In this document: positions 45,989 through 58,512 of the stretch, piece by piece | Layout of the letters: each line of letters opens with the position of its first letter | How positions within the stretch are numbered: the stretch's first letter is position 1 | Source of the DNA: Microcyclospora pomicola | Taxonomy: Eukaryota > Ascomycota > Dothideomycetes > Capnodiales | Direction: 5' to 3' | Assembly (NCBI GenBank): GCA_002786065.1 | Contig: NHNY01000007.1 | Coordinates: 1 to 64,000, forward strand | Length of the DNA stretch: 64,000 nucleotides | The notes under the pieces: model-generated | What the model saw: only the letters and a program-made list of their open reading frames with translations | What the model was told of the DNA's origin: nothing | Databases searched by the model: none | Program-made: the position numbers and the translations under genes

Positions 45989-47823
45989 ATGAGTCGTTCT
46001 GCTGTGCTAGGTCTGGTCTTTTTCGGCTATACCCTCGTGGGAGCTTGGATACCGGTCACAAGTTCGCAGAAGAGCTATGGCTTCGATGGACCCTGGAACA
46101 CAGTCACGGTTCAGGTTGGAGGCTTGATGAACGGCATCACGCCGTCGCTACAATGGACCTCTGTTGACCTTTTTCCTGGAGGGACATACTCGACCTTCGC
46201 ACTGGTGGACGATGAGTGCACGTCAAGCCCGGGTACAAGTTGCGGTGCTGGGGGCACGTGGGATCCTGATGACGAAGGCTATGGGATTGCCTTGACCGGA
46301 ACTTTCAACGAGACGGCTACCAGCGGTCTGGCAATGTCGGGGGCATTCTGGCTGCAGAACATCAACGTTGGCAGCGGCAGTCAGTCCGTGACCACTCCAA
46401 ACGCCAGTCTCATAGGGGTCGACGAGGCCTCCTATATCCTCCCAAACGGCACAGAGACAGGCGATGTCGAGGTCGGCTTCTTCGGCCTAGGAAATTTCGA
46501 TGGCCAGCGACAACTGTTTACCATAGACGCAAGCAATGCAGCGGATCCTGGGATCTACGCATGGATACCGAATGCATACATGTATAACACGAGTGTCACC
46601 AAATCATACTCGTATGGTCTTCACATTGGCTCTGCTGCACTCAACTATCCTTGTTCACTCATACTGGGTGGCTACGACCAAGGGAGAGTCATTGGGCCAA
46701 CCACAAGTTTTACTGGTACCGAAGTACAACTGCTTGACATTGTCATTGGAGTCGAAACTGGCGGCAGTCCATTTGAGTCCAGCCTTGAAACCGGGCTATT
46801 GCTAGATAACACAAGCATGCCCAACCAGCTGCCCGTACAACCGGACCCGTTGGTACCTTATCTGCACCTGCCAGGACAGACCTGTGAGAATCTAGCAAAA
46901 GTGCTACCTATTCAGTGAGTCGGTCTGCTTGCCATGTCGTGACGGAGACTGACTTGTATAGTCTTGACGAGAGTGGGTTCTATCTTTGGGATACCACCAA
47001 TCCCAACTACACCACCATCGTGACTTCCGCCGCATACCTGGGATTCGTCTTCCCTTCGAATGACGGCAGCACGGACGGTCTAACCATCAAGGTCCCATTC
47101 GCGCTCCTCAACTTGACGCTGCAACCGGTCGCCTCCGGCAAATCGGGGACCGTACAGTACTTTCCTTGTAGAAGTTTCACACCCGATTCAGGCGACTCGT
47201 ATCGCCTGGGCCGAGCTTTTCTGCAAGCGGCCTTCCTTGGCGCAAACTTCAATCAAGCGATTTCGTGGCTGGCTCAAGCGCCGGGACCAGGATCAGCGAA
47301 GCAAGGATTGGGATATTCTCCATTGGATCTAGAAAACGATGACACTACACTTCCGGCTCTGAACTCCGGTACCAATCTTTTCAACAATTCATGGGCTGGC
47401 CATTGGACACCTCTCCCTGATGACGACCTCTCGGCAAACTCAACGAACGGAACTTCTCTTGGGGGGTCTGGAGGCAATAATGGCACGAATGACAGCGCCG
47501 ACACTCTGAACCACTCGCTCTCCACAGGCGCTCAGGCTGGCATCGGAGTCGGAGTTGGTTTGGCCGCACTGCTTGCGATCATCCTGGGAGTATTCTTTTT
47601 CCTACGTCGACGCCGCCAAAAGGCTAAGCCGACGACGGCTTACGACGCAGTGCCTACTCACAACCAGGACACTCCTCAATATTTGTCACCTCCACCGCCT
47701 ATGGAACCGCAATCATATTATGCCCCTAAGCAGGAAACGTACCACGAGCCTGTCCAGCCTACGGAGCTACCGGCCCATCGCCGAACGTCGGAGCTCGATA
47801 GTGGTTCTGGTCGACTAGGCTGA
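45989..47823 (+). CDS. Pepsin-like (A1 fold) membrane-anchored protein, 595 aa
   Basis: Two exons, 45989-46914 and 46962-47823 (donor GTGAGT, acceptor TATAG), in frame. A signal peptide (MSRSAVLGLVFFGYTLVGAW) is followed by FDGPWNTVTVQVGG and DLFPGGTYSTFALVDDEC, the start of a fungal group with the aspartic-protease fold. There are many Asn-X-Ser/Thr sites and paired Cys. The usual DTG/DSG active-site motifs are not visible at the first site (WTSVDLFPGG), so it is probably not an active protease. Near residue 510 is a span (AGIGVGVGLAALLAIILGVF), then FLRRRRQK and a Pro/Tyr-rich inner tail of about 70 residues. It would sit in the plasma membrane with the fold outside. A binding or sensing role is inferred only. 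Confidence 0.72.
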
Positions 47824-48289
47824 GTGCAGGTCGAATTCCCACACCGTGATTAAGCTACAAATCTAATCAGCTGAAGTTGTGGGGACTGTTTGTATGGCAA
47901 TGATCTAGCTGTACATGCATGTGCTTCCAACACCTGGTCAAGGTGCGAATCTGTCTACCCCAGCAGCTACATGTATACGAGTAACTACAAATTATCGCAC
48001 CCAATAACGACTGTGGCGCTTGCTGGGAGAAGGCACGTGTCTGGAGAGATCGTTGCGGGTGCCGAGCCTTGCTCGTCAACTTCACCCGAGCATATAGCCC
48101 TAGTCTTTCTATGCTTGCTAATGCAGACACTAGTACCATCTATACATACAGAAATGCAACCTTTCTTTACCAACAAGATGAGGTACCTCAAGCTACGGTT
48201 TTCCCAAATAGTGACTTTGCTGGACAAGTTGTCGACCTTGCGGATTTGATTGGTCAGAGGTATATATGATATGCAAAACCAATCCTGGT
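47824..48289. other. Intergenic
   Basis: About 470 bases before the third 5S gene. Contains a TATATATGAT sequence about 25-30 bases before the 5S start, at a place where upstream elements of polymerase III genes can lie. No gene. Confidence 0.45.
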
Positions 48290-48409
48290 ACATACGACCA
48301 CAGGCGACTGAGAACTGGGCATCCCGTCCGCTCTGCCATACATAAGCAGTCGACCGGCGAATTAGTAGTACGGTGGGTGACCACGTGCGAATCCTCGCTG
48401 TTGTATGTT
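48290..48409 (+). rRNA. 5S ribosomal RNA, copy 3
   Basis: Identical over its full 119 bases to the copies at 10.6 and 28.4 kb, with the same helix I ends and internal control region. It ends in TTTTGCATTTTG. The sequence on both sides differs from that of the other copies, so these are single genes spread out, not one larger repeat. Confidence 0.93.
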
Positions 48410-50305
48410 TTGCATTTTGTTGCGCCATTGACCTTTTGCTCCGGCTGGAGAGCTCCCCACACCCCAGCATAAGACAGGTGTATAAGTCGTGCTTAAAGGA
48501 GACGCAGCAAGCAGCAAGTTCAGAGCTCACAGCTGAGAAGACGTTCTGGACGTGCTAACCATCCACTTGATGACCGCTACGCAGAACATCTTAAAACTTC
48601 AACATGCAGACGCACCTCTACATAGTCGCTCCGCCAGCGCGCCCCGCCCCTGCACCCGTCCGCCCTCCGCAAATCGAAGGTCACACAGAAAACGCTTCGT
48701 GCCGTGTCCGATGGACTTCCATTAGCGGCCGCTGGTCAAGAGTCGACCCGGAGATGCTGCTGAGCAAAAATTTCTGCAGTGGTGAGAAAAGTCCACGATG
48801 CGACAGGGGCTGGAGAGCTTAAGAGCTGCAATGTGATGAGCCGGGGCAGACGGGGAGGTGTCGGCGCGGCGGGGCCCCCACGCCACCGGCGACAACGAAT
48901 GCGACGACCGCGAAAGCGCGTGGTGTCAAGACAAATGTACAACACAAACTGCGTCTCAGCGCAAGAAGAGGCCCAGAGGAGATGATGTGTCTTCGTTCAG
49001 AGACTGCGTTCGTCGATCTTAAAGCTAGACCGTACATCCTTGTCCGGTTCACGAATGTACAGAGCACCATGAGTCTCGCCATATGGTTTCATAGCGCACT
49101 GGTGTTCGCAACACGGTCGATACTCATAAGGAGCCGAGTGAACAGCAGAGGTGTATCAGCGCTCATGATCAGAATTGTCTGATCGACCGCCTCACGAATC
49201 CCACGCCACTGCGCTCTCGGAGTGCACCCCGAAACTAGCGGCGGACGGCAAAGACTGTGGCTTCCAACTGCCAAAATGAACGAAATGAGAGAACGTTTTT
49301 ACCACAAGAGTCAAGTAACACAGAACGCAATCGTCGTACTTGACCTCGCTCCTGATCATCTTACCTCTTTACAACCGGCTATTCGTAGCTTACTTCGTTT
49401 GAACTTCTTGCAAAATCGATTGAGGTTCTAGTGTCCGAAAGTGCTCGCCGTTCGAGAAGCGATCTAAGCGGGCGCCATCAACAGGACTTACCGCATTCCA
49501 ACGAAACAGGAACCGTCGATTGCGGCACTATGCGCAGCGCACCAGCACATCCTAACGACATCTGCAGACATTGAGACTTCGAAACGAGGATTCGTGGTGT
49601 GAATCAAAGTCTGGAGCATTATTGCTCTCGGTAGCAGCATCGCGGGGCTCTTGAAGAGAAACCACAAGCAAACAGCAGGCGCCGTGGTGGAATCATTGTG
49701 GACATGCTCTGAAGCCCTTAGGATTGCAAAGCGCGAATGTTATGCAATCGAAGATCCGGGCATGCGCGCAACGTCGGAAGTTCTGGACACCTTGACCATC
49801 CTCACGACGATGCAACCTGAACTGTGCCTTCGCCAATACCTGGCGTCGGAGTACTGTGCCTGAGAACCACTTCTGGCGGGAGTGAAACAGCAGGTGATGG
49901 AGGTAGAGACTGATTTCCGCTGCCCGGTGCCTTCCAGTCCCGTACAGCTATATTTGGCCATTTCTGTGGTCTCGGTACTACGAAACTCAGGCTCAGCAAT
50001 CTCGCGCTGTGTTTCTCGTAGGATGAGATTGCTCGCCACATATCGTCTCGGCTCGGCAAAGGAGTCACGTTCACAGCGGTAGGATCTACGATATACCTGC
50101 TATTGATGGATATTCAGTAGAGTATTCCGTTTTGTTCGTTTACGCTCATCAGATCCGAAGGCGATCTTGGGGGGCATCTGAATCTGTACATTGGACGTCT
50201 GCAATGACGTGACGTAGCATCGGAAGGCTATCCACTCTTGGAACTCGTGATCATACACAACTAACGTGAGAATGCAATGATTCTATTCGAGGATGCCATG
50301 ATTGC
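48410..50305. other. Gene-poor region, about 1.9 kb
   Basis: No gene supported. A GC-rich patch lies at 48635-48900. Frames at 49651-50082 overlap on both strands without family signs. Confidence 0.4.
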
Positions 50306-51988
50306 TCACCTATCGGTGTTCCCGATGGTAATGCTCTTGATCGTTTGGTACTCCTCCATGCCGTACAAGCTACCCTCGCGACCGTAACCTGACTCCTTGA
50401 CTCCGCCGAATGGAGCCTCTGCCGCCGAGATCTTTCCGGTGTTGACACCAACCATGCCGACCTCTAGCTTTCGAGCTACACGTGTACATCTGCCAATGTC
50501 TCTGGAGAAGAAATAGCCGGCGAGTCCGAACTCGGTATTGTTCGCCAGGCGCAAGACTTCCTCTTCAGTCTCGAACTCGAATATCGCTGCGAGCGGACCG
50601 AAGGTTTCGTCGTTGGCCACCGTCATGTCCGCTGTGGCACCCTTCAGCACGGTCGGAGCGTAGAAGAAGCCGTCACCAGGCACTTTTTGGCCGCCAATAA
50701 GGACCTCAGCACCCTTGGCAACCGCATCATCCACATGTTCTCCGACTTTCTGAACCGCGGCTGCGTTCACGAGGGGACCTTGCGTGGTTTCGCCTTCGAG
50801 CCCAGGTCCCGTCTTAAGCTTGCGCACCGCTTCGACGAGCTTGCGGTTGAACTCTGGCGCAGCACCTTTCTGCACGTATAGCCGGTTGGCGCACACGCAG
50901 GTTTGACCTGAACAGCGGAACTTGCAAATCATGGCTCCTTCGACGGCAAGATCAAGGTCGGCGTCATCGAAAACAATGAACGGCGCGTTGCCGCCTAGCT
51001 CGAGGCTGACCTTCTTCAAGGTGCTGGCGGCCAACTTGGCCAACATCTTGCCGACGCCGGTCGATCCAGTGAAGCTGATCTTCTTGACGAGGGGATGCAC
51101 TGCAACCTCTGATGCCGCGGTGCGGTCGCGCGTCGGGCAGACGTGAAGAAGGCCTGGGTAAATGCCGCATTCTGTAGCCAGCTTGGCCAAAGCCAGGGCA
51201 GTGTATGGCGTCTCACTTGGTGGCTTGATGACCACGGCGCAACCTGCTGCTATGGCTGGTGCCACCTTGCGAGTGATCATTGCAGCAGGGAAGTTCCATG
51301 GTGTGATGATTCCGCAGACACCGACCGGCTCTCGGATGGTAGTGACAGTCGTATTTGGCATGGACGACGGAATGGAGTGCCCATAAGACCTGGTGGCCTC
51401 TTCTGCGAACCATGATACGAAGCTTGCAGCATAGACCACCTCCCCTTTGGCCTCCGCCAGGGTCTTGCCGTTCTCCAAGGACAGGATAACACCCACTGCA
51501 TGAAGATCAGAAGATGAAAGCAAATATCGTTAGGGTGTGCTTACAGTCTTCAAGGTTGGCTAAGATGGCATCTGCCCATCGTCGCAAGAATGCTCCTCGC
51601 TGGGCCGCGGTTGTCTCGTAGAAGAACTTGGGTTGTGCCTTGTGCGCTGCTTCGATCGCCGTGTGGAAGTCCTCTACAGTGCAGTTCGCCACCTTACCCA
51701 ACACCGTAGCGGTAGCAGGCTCTAATGGTCATGTCAGACGTCTGTGCCATCTCGTGGGGCGAATACTCTGGGCACGCACCGAAGACATCGAATTGTGCCG
51801 ACTTCTTGACCCATTCGTCGGCAATGAATGCTTCTTGAATGAACAATTCAGGCTTGTTAAGCTGGGTAATTTGTGTTACAACGATGCTGTAAAGAGTTTC
51901 AACGGCGCCAGTTCGCGCTTACCGATTTCAATGCCTGGTGGCCGGCGGTAGCATCGCCATTCTGCGGTAGGGTTTCTGCAATCGCCAT
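50306..51988 (-). CDS. Succinate-semialdehyde dehydrogenase (NAD(P)+), 504 aa
   Basis: Four exons: 51988-51923, 51861-51780, 51721-51545 and 51495-50306, in frame, introns 49-61 bases with GTAAGC and GTGCGT donors. It oxidises succinate semialdehyde to succinate in the GABA shunt. Aldehyde dehydrogenase family signs: FIADEWV near residue 33, ITPWNFPAAMITRKVAPA, the Rossmann FTGSTGVGK, catalytic Glu274 in LELGGNAPF, catalytic Cys308 in SGQTCVCANRLYV, ETFGPLAAIFEF, and the end APFGGVKESGYGREG, which is typical of SSADH. LENGKTLAEAKGEV also fits. Length is normal. No clear mitochondrial leader on the 22-residue first exon, so it may be cytosolic. Nothing looks broken. Confidence 0.88.
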
Positions 51989-53321
51989 GGTCCCAATAGG
52001 TCTGATATCAAAGCGCAGGCTGAGAGGAATCAGTCTCCGAACGTCTTTGCATTGTCACGCAGCGAACGTCCTATTGATGTATATTCAACTCCCCCGCTGC
52101 CCCGCCATTTCGTTTGCGCATGGAGGGATCTACTGGATTGCTATTTCGGGGCTAGCACACCACAAATATATCTGCCGAGGCCCGAAATGAGTCTTTATCA
52201 GTTGCTCGTTCACGCTCCGAAATATTATCTGTAAGGTTTTAGAATGGTAGAGTTAGCATGATGGGATCGGAACATGTCGCGTTTCAAGTCTTCGACGTCA
52301 CACGTTTATGAGCGGCGGAAGAAAAGACGACACGAACAGCGTCGGGGGCAGATCTCGTGGCCGTCAATCGCTCCATCTGTGCGAGCGAGAGCAGGAAACA
52401 GCAGTCCCGGGCCGCCGCTTCGTAGATGATGCTGCAGTGAAGGTCAGCATGATCTGTCGTGCTTCCGTATCAAGCTACAAGCCATAGCAGCCGCGGACGT
52501 GACATGGCAATGCTTTGTAGATTGTCCCAATGATAAGAGTGAGCCAGCTACACCCAAAGCCCGCACGAACGAGTAGCTGAGGCAAATGACAGGCCACCCG
52601 ACTGCCATGGTGCGGGTCCATTGGCTGCAATGGATGGCTTCCTGTGGAAAGCGTACACGTTGAGCTCGAACACTGCGGACTTCAACATATTATGCGCGCG
52701 TATTCGACCTCCTTACGCCTATAAGGAATCTATCTGGATACATACATAAGCTCTTGCGCCTGCCGATCAAGCTCATCGTCGTTCGGACTCTGCTGCTGGG
52801 GACCCAAAGAGTTCGCTTCTGTTGATCAGATGGTAGGTCGTCTTCCATTCCAGAGCTCGCGGTTGGGTTCCCGGCTGCTGCACCTTGGTCGCGGAGTTCC
52901 GACCAACATGTTTGGCCATCGTCAACAACACGAATGATGAGTACTGTTGTCGATGATAGGTACGTATAGATGCAAGAAATGTGGAGGGTTTGATATCGGC
53001 ATTTGTAACGTCCAGTATTGCTTGGCGCAGTCTTGTGATAATAATCCTGCAGGAAGGAACCGGGCAGTTTGTTGTCCCTTTCGCTGAACGGAACTTCGGC
53101 CTCATTCTGTCCTCCGTGTGTCTCATAGTGGTGCGGTTTTTCGCATCATTCTCCTCCTCGCAATGATACCAAGCGTTTTGTGTGGGGATTCGGTGTCCTG
53201 CCTCACGGAACAAGCTTCCCATAATTGCGCGCAATGATAATAAGACCGTGATGTATGCGCACTGAGCTCGAGGGTAGCCATTAAAACATCAGCACATGCC
53301 CCGTGTAGAACATCAACCACC
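51989..53321. other. Divergent promoter region, about 1.3 kb
   Basis: Between the dehydrogenase and the hydrolase, which run apart. A minus-strand frame at 52773-53234 has no family signs. No gene. Confidence 0.4.
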
Positions 53322-54527
53322 ATGGCGACAACAACCACTATGGCGATAACTCCACAATACGAAGCCATCGCAACTCTGTGCAATGCCTCATTCCACCAAT
53401 CGTTTTGGCTTCCCGCGAGCGCTTCCCACGATCGTCTTCGAGTCACCTTCGCCACGACCACCAATTTCGCCAATGCGACCCTCCCAGCTATCCTGCTATG
53501 CGGCCCAATGTTCGGCAGCCGTTGGAATGCAATCGATCTCGATCATCTTGCCAATCAGACAGGCGTTCGCTGTATCTGTGTCGACCGGTAATGAGCCTCC
53601 CATCGACCCTCGATGCTCAACCGCGCAGCAGCGCTGACAGTGACCATCATATGTAGGCCCGGTGCAGGTGGTTCCGATCCAATAAGTCCGCTCAGCGCAC
53701 GAGTGCCACTCTGGATCGAGACGATCCCACTGCTGCTCGCACATCTCGGCGTCAAGCATCTGGCGGGGCTGCTGTCGCATTCCGCAGGGACCATCTATGT
53801 GCTCAACACACTCTACCACTTACGCCACCTGCTATCGCCGAAGCAACCACTCGTCGCTATGGTCGCTCCCTACATTGATAACGCTTGCTCGCGAGCTGCA
53901 CTCACCAGTGTTTTGGTCAAGTTGCCGGCGAGTGTGGTGCGCGCATGGGACCCGCTCGCACGATTCTTGATGGGAAAGGTGTTTCCTGTTGCAAATTGGA
54001 GTGGCGACATCTTCGGCAGCCTGAGTGGGCTGCGTGGTGATACAGTAGACGCTTCGCCGGGCACAGGTGGGGAGAGCATGACTGTGGGTGAGAGGTACGG
54101 GGTGAGCAATGAGGTTGGACGGGCCATTCAGAAGAATATGACCCCATTCTTGCTGGCAGAGAGTACCTCTGCGGTGGCTGAGGAGGCCTTACTATGTTTG
54201 AAGAAAGGAGGCGAAGGTTTGTGGGGGGTGGCCGAGGACTACGAATGCTTTGTGAGGGACTTTGCAGACGCAGAGAGAGCGCGGAGGCGTGCGGACCACC
54301 AAGCTGGGAAGCTGAGGGTGAAAGTCTGGTATGCCGAAAGCGATGTCATGAGCGGAAAGGGAGGGCAGAAGTATTTCGACGCATGTTGGAAGCAAAGCGG
54401 GGTGGATGAGGTGGTAGATTTCGAGAGTGAAGAGCTCGCAGGCACAGATCACGACAGTGCTATTGCTGACCAGAAGAAAGGAGCGTTGCGAGCAGTATTC
54501 GGGTTGATTGGAGGCCGCGATACGTAA
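53322..54527 (+). CDS. Alpha/beta-hydrolase fold protein, 378 aa
   Basis: Two exons, 53322-53587 and 53657-54527 (donor GTAATG, acceptor TGTAG), in frame. The fold signs are LPAILLCGPMFGSRWNAIDL (oxyanion-loop strand), then CVDRPGAGGSDP formed across the splice, HLAGLLSHSAGTIYVLN with the nucleophile Ser in S-H-S-A-G (first Gly of the usual G-x-S-x-G replaced by Ser), WYAESDVMSG at the acid Asp place and GTDHDSA with the His near the end. No signal peptide. It resembles epoxide-hydrolase/esterase-like fungal proteins of unknown substrate. Several Met codons near the start (53322, 53340) leave the exact start open. Confidence 0.75.
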
Positions 54528-54751
54528 CGTGCGAAGTAGATGCAGCTCACCAAGATCGCAGGCTTGAAGCCCAACGTATGACCTGCGATGTCTCCGCAGA
54601 CACCTGATTTTGGAACCACAAGAGACATGAGGTTGTCTAACGCAGTGGTCTTTGAAGGCTCACGAATAGCACATGGAAGCTCCGCGCGGTGTCAATGGAG
54701 TGCGTCAGAACTGTATCGGTCGATATAGATAAGCGGTCATGTCTTCCTCGA

Positions 54752-55302
54752 TTATTCTTTCAGACTCGCTCCCGTCATGACTAGATACGTGCTCTCCTCG
54801 ACACCATCGTCCCAGCGCTTGTTGTAGTACTCGTCGATCTTACCGATTCTACCCTCGCTACTGATCTCCATGACCATACAAACATGGCATTGGAATTCTT
54901 TCCCACTGGCTTTGACAGCAACAGCTCCATCTGGGCGGACAATGTCATTCGTCGATCGTCCAATCCAAAGCTGCTCAAGGACGGCGCCGGAAGGTGTCGG
55001 ATGCACCGCCTGCGATGAATCGGCCATCAGCGCTCGAGAAGCTCAACAGCACCGAGACAAGATCAAACCTTCAGCTTCGCATTGAATGGCTGATTACAAT
55101 GGCGAAAAGATCTCTGCAGGCCAAGAATGGCCTGCCAGCCAACGCGACGGACATGGAAGGCATGGTCTTGCCACTCGACATCAGGATCGAAGATGGCTTT
55201 GAAGGCGCTCAACGACTCCTCATCGACTATGTCGGACTCGAACGAGGCAAGGAAGCGCTTGCATACCTCGACGACTTGTTCCTGACGAGCGGTAGTCGTC
55301 AT
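54752..55302 (-). CDS. NTF2-like/SnoaL-type protein, 163 aa
   Basis: Two exons, 55302-55069 and 55009-54752, in frame, with a 59-base intron (donor GTTTGA, acceptor TCGCAG). Residues 4-25 form the first helix (ARQEQVVEVCKRFLASFES); then FDPDVEWQDHAF, a helix with GWQAILGLQRSF, and beta strands FQCHVCMVMEIS and GRIGKIDEYYNKRW, ending with a DDGVEE turn. This is the cone-shaped fold of SnoaL/ketosteroid isomerase-like proteins. In fungi such proteins serve as cyclases, isomerases or have no known role. No signal peptide. The start at MTTTARQ is chosen because upstream residues do not fit the fold. Confidence 0.72.
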
Positions 55303-56400
55303 GATGGGAAGTGTACGTTCACCAAGAATGTGACGCGGGAACTGTGACCAACAAACAGATACCTTACTTATATAGCATACGATGCTGAGCAGCATCGGCA
55401 GCATTCGGCTGATCAGATGCATGCCTCGGCGTGAATTTCATACCTTACTGTTGCTCCTGATCTCACTTTGGCCAGGGGACACTCGAGCGATGGCTGGTGT
55501 GGCTGAAAAGCTGAGAAGAGCTCAGTTTGCGGCTGCGATCTATAATAAGATGGAATAGTGACCAAGCTCCGCAAGATCCGAATGCCCGCTACGTTATGCA
55601 CATTTGACCGAGTCGTATGTGCATTCCAGGTATGCTTACAAACCTGAGTCGAGTTTCATATCCAGTCACCATCCTGGCATGCGCGACAGCGCTGCGGCCT
55701 ATCCGCAATGCATTCAGAGCCAAGTCCATGGCTCAAGATAACCGTGGAATGCCGACTTGGTGGCTTCCGGTCTGGCGGACGCTCCCAGTGATGATACAAT
55801 GGACTAGGCAAGTAAGACTCTGGAGACTGTGCCGATCTGGGTAATCAAGATCTGGCAGTTCCCCTGCTTACGAGATGCCACAAGCAACAAATACAATATG
55901 CCACTCTCGTGCATTGGAAGACAATTGAGCATACTCGGCGGTCGACGTGCATGATAGAAGAATAAAGAGGCCGCACTGGAACAGGCGGCTCAACGAAAGA
56001 AGTCATGGAGAATTGCGTCTGGCTACAGAGATCCCAGTGGTCCCAGCATATTTCATCCTCCGGCACAGAAAATGAGAGTATCTTGCAGAAACGGTCCGAA
56101 AACACGAAGTGATCTCTCTATGGACACCACGAAACGGGATCGCAATGCTGGAGGGAGAAAGGAATTGATAGCAATCTTGCAGATACTGCACTCTTGCTTC
56201 ACTACCAAGATGGACCATCCCCCTTGCAGAAAGGAAAAGAGACAGTCGGCGAGGAATCACGATTCACCCGAAATATCTTTATTGGATGAAATTGCTTGCT
56301 ACCGATCGATGTTTCCAAAGCTTACAACGCCAGACTACCAAAATCAACCCCTAACATGATCTCTTGCGGCTGCCGAACATTCCATGGACTTTCCGCGGGC
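55303..56400. other. Intergenic, about 1.1 kb
   Basis: No gene supported. Short frames at 55617-55844 and 56072-56359 (plus) show no family features. Confidence 0.4.
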
Positions 56401-57010
56401 TCAAACACAGTAGGTGACAGTGAAGTCAGTTGGGGCATTGCTGTAGCAACCTGTATCAGCAGGAGAGCCAATGTTAGCCTGGTCTGCGTTGGTCCAGCAC
56501 TGGTCATTTGGATATCCGTTGGCAGCATTGCAGATTTTGGTTTCGCAGTTGGCGTTGGCGGGTACGACCTGCATAGTCGGAGTGCTTTCGCCGAATAGAG
56601 AAAGATCGTATCTGCAATTCATGAGGTCAGAGATATGGTTAAGCTGGTTGCGATTGTTTTCCAGAGTCTGAAGCTTACGCTGTGCCGTACTGGCCCTCTG
56701 CACTTCCATAGCCGAACTCGAACAGGGATTGGTCGACGTATTGGCTGCTCACATCCATAGTCGAGAGACGTTGCTTCAATGCCATGTAGTCTACGGAGAG
56801 TTGCGTAGTGCCTCCGTTAGCACTTGCCACTGCAGGACCAGCGGTCTGGGTCGGTTGTCCTCCATCAGAACTTAGCATGAAAACGCCAAGGGTCAAGTCG
56901 TTAGGGCAGTTGTTGATGACACTGATGGTGTAGGTGGCATCTTGACGCTTGACAGGGGAGGCCAATGATCCCACTGCCAACAGAGAAGTAAGGGCGACAG
57001 CGGAAAGCAT
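56401..57010 (-). CDS. Small secreted cysteine-rich protein, 180 aa
   Basis: Two exons, 57010-56679 and 56611-56401 (donor GTAAGC, acceptor TTGCAG), in frame. A signal peptide (MLSAVALTSLLAVGSLASP) is followed by VKR, a Kex2-type cut site. The mature protein is about 160 residues with six Cys, beta-rich: YTISVINNCPNDLTLGVFML, then FEFGYGSAEGQYGTAYDLSL across the splice, ANCETKICNAANG, NDQCW, TGC and TDFTVTYC at the end. The pattern (Asn-Asn-Cys-Pro start, closing C...VTYC) recalls thaumatin/osmotin-like folds, but this is uncertain. Size, secretion and Cys fit an effector or antimicrobial type. A TATATAG-like box lies about 80 bases upstream on the minus strand. Confidence 0.7.
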
Positions 57011-58512
57011 GATGTATATCTGTTAAGGAGTTGTTGGGAGGAAGAATGCTGTTAGAGATGTACCGACCAGTACGACGAGGATCAACGCTATATGTATGGC
57101 TTTGACGAGCAGATATCGACATCAGTCTCGTACGGATGATTGGACCTACACTCTGTAAAGATCTGGCAACGTCAGACGACGTCTAGCTCCGATGGTTGTT
57201 CGCTGTCCGCGAGGGCCGTCATTTTTGCCTGCAATACGAAGCATATGTAGTGGCGAAGTCCTCCAATCCCGAACGTGAGAGAACGGAACTGCAACCATCT
57301 CAGATAAATACCAGTCCAGAACTCTTCCAGGTAATGCTCGATGCCTTCTCGAGGGCAATCCACCGGATCTTTTGGCTAGTGGGGACGAGAGCTGAACAGC
57401 TCGGGTCCAGCGGTAGGCATTTGGGCAACGCTCGTGTCGTCCCTACATCGTCACAGGGTGAAGAGCCACCAGATCCATGAGCTTCGTTCCACTCCGGTAC
57501 ATACTTGCCACTGGAGCGGACTTAGTAGACCAGTTCCGTGAGGTCGCACCCTCATGTGTGGCGATTGAGAATGAGCCAACTCGGAAGCTTTGGTGTGCTG
57601 CAACTACGCTCTTGCATGCCATCTGGGAGAAAGTGGGTGATGCCCGCTGCATGTTTGACCTGCTAGCTCACTAACTTTGTGAAAGTCTCTCATCTATGAG
57701 ATATCTTGTGAGTGGGGACATATTGATGCGCACAGGTATTGCAACCTGAAGACCTCCTGGGCACTTCATATTTACCTATCGTACTTTTGCGTAGCTTATC
57801 GATAAGCATACAGATCTTGCCGAGCAAATAGTTTCGGCGACACGGACATGAAATTCATCACCAGAATGACGGAAGGATAAACCGGCTCCATAACAGCCAG
57901 CCACTGGCGATACTCTCCTCGTGAGTATGTAACATGATGCGGAGGTTTGTGTACGGCCCAGATGCGATCAAGCTTTGGGTCCTGCAGTTCGGATCCTTTA
58001 TTTCTGATGCTTAATCTCCGATCTGGCGTCAGGACGTACAGTATCCATTCCCGACGCTGAGAAGTGCTCCGCATGTGTGCGTCACGATTGAGGTCCGCCT
58101 TCTGCAAAGCGGCAATGTTGACCTGACCTTCACAGCGGATGTCACCTTAGGTCATGTTGTACACCTCGGTCCTGAGGGCAACATGGATTCCCTGCTCGTG
58201 CGATTCCGCGACTCGCTCAGATCCTACATTCCCACGCCAAGCTTGCCTCAAAGGAGAGTCTCAGGATCAGTAGGTCGCCGGAGGCTGAGGTTGAGGATAG
58301 TGCCTTGACGGCACCGACCAAATGTTGTATCTGTGGCGGACTTCATGGTTGAGGACCAGGCGCAACACGGCAGGGTGGAAACATTGAAATACCCATGATC
58401 TGGCACTCAAAAATTGGTATCATCACAGCACTGCAATCGACGTTTGAGCAGTCTCACAATCCTTGATCATACTCACATTCATTCCTTACCAAGACAAACA
58501 CATTCACTCAAA
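57011..58512. other. Divergent region between two secreted-protein genes
   Basis: About 1.5 kb. Both flanking genes point away from it. Frames at 57196-57480, 57477-57674 and 57796-58107 have no family signs and are left out. Confidence 0.4.
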
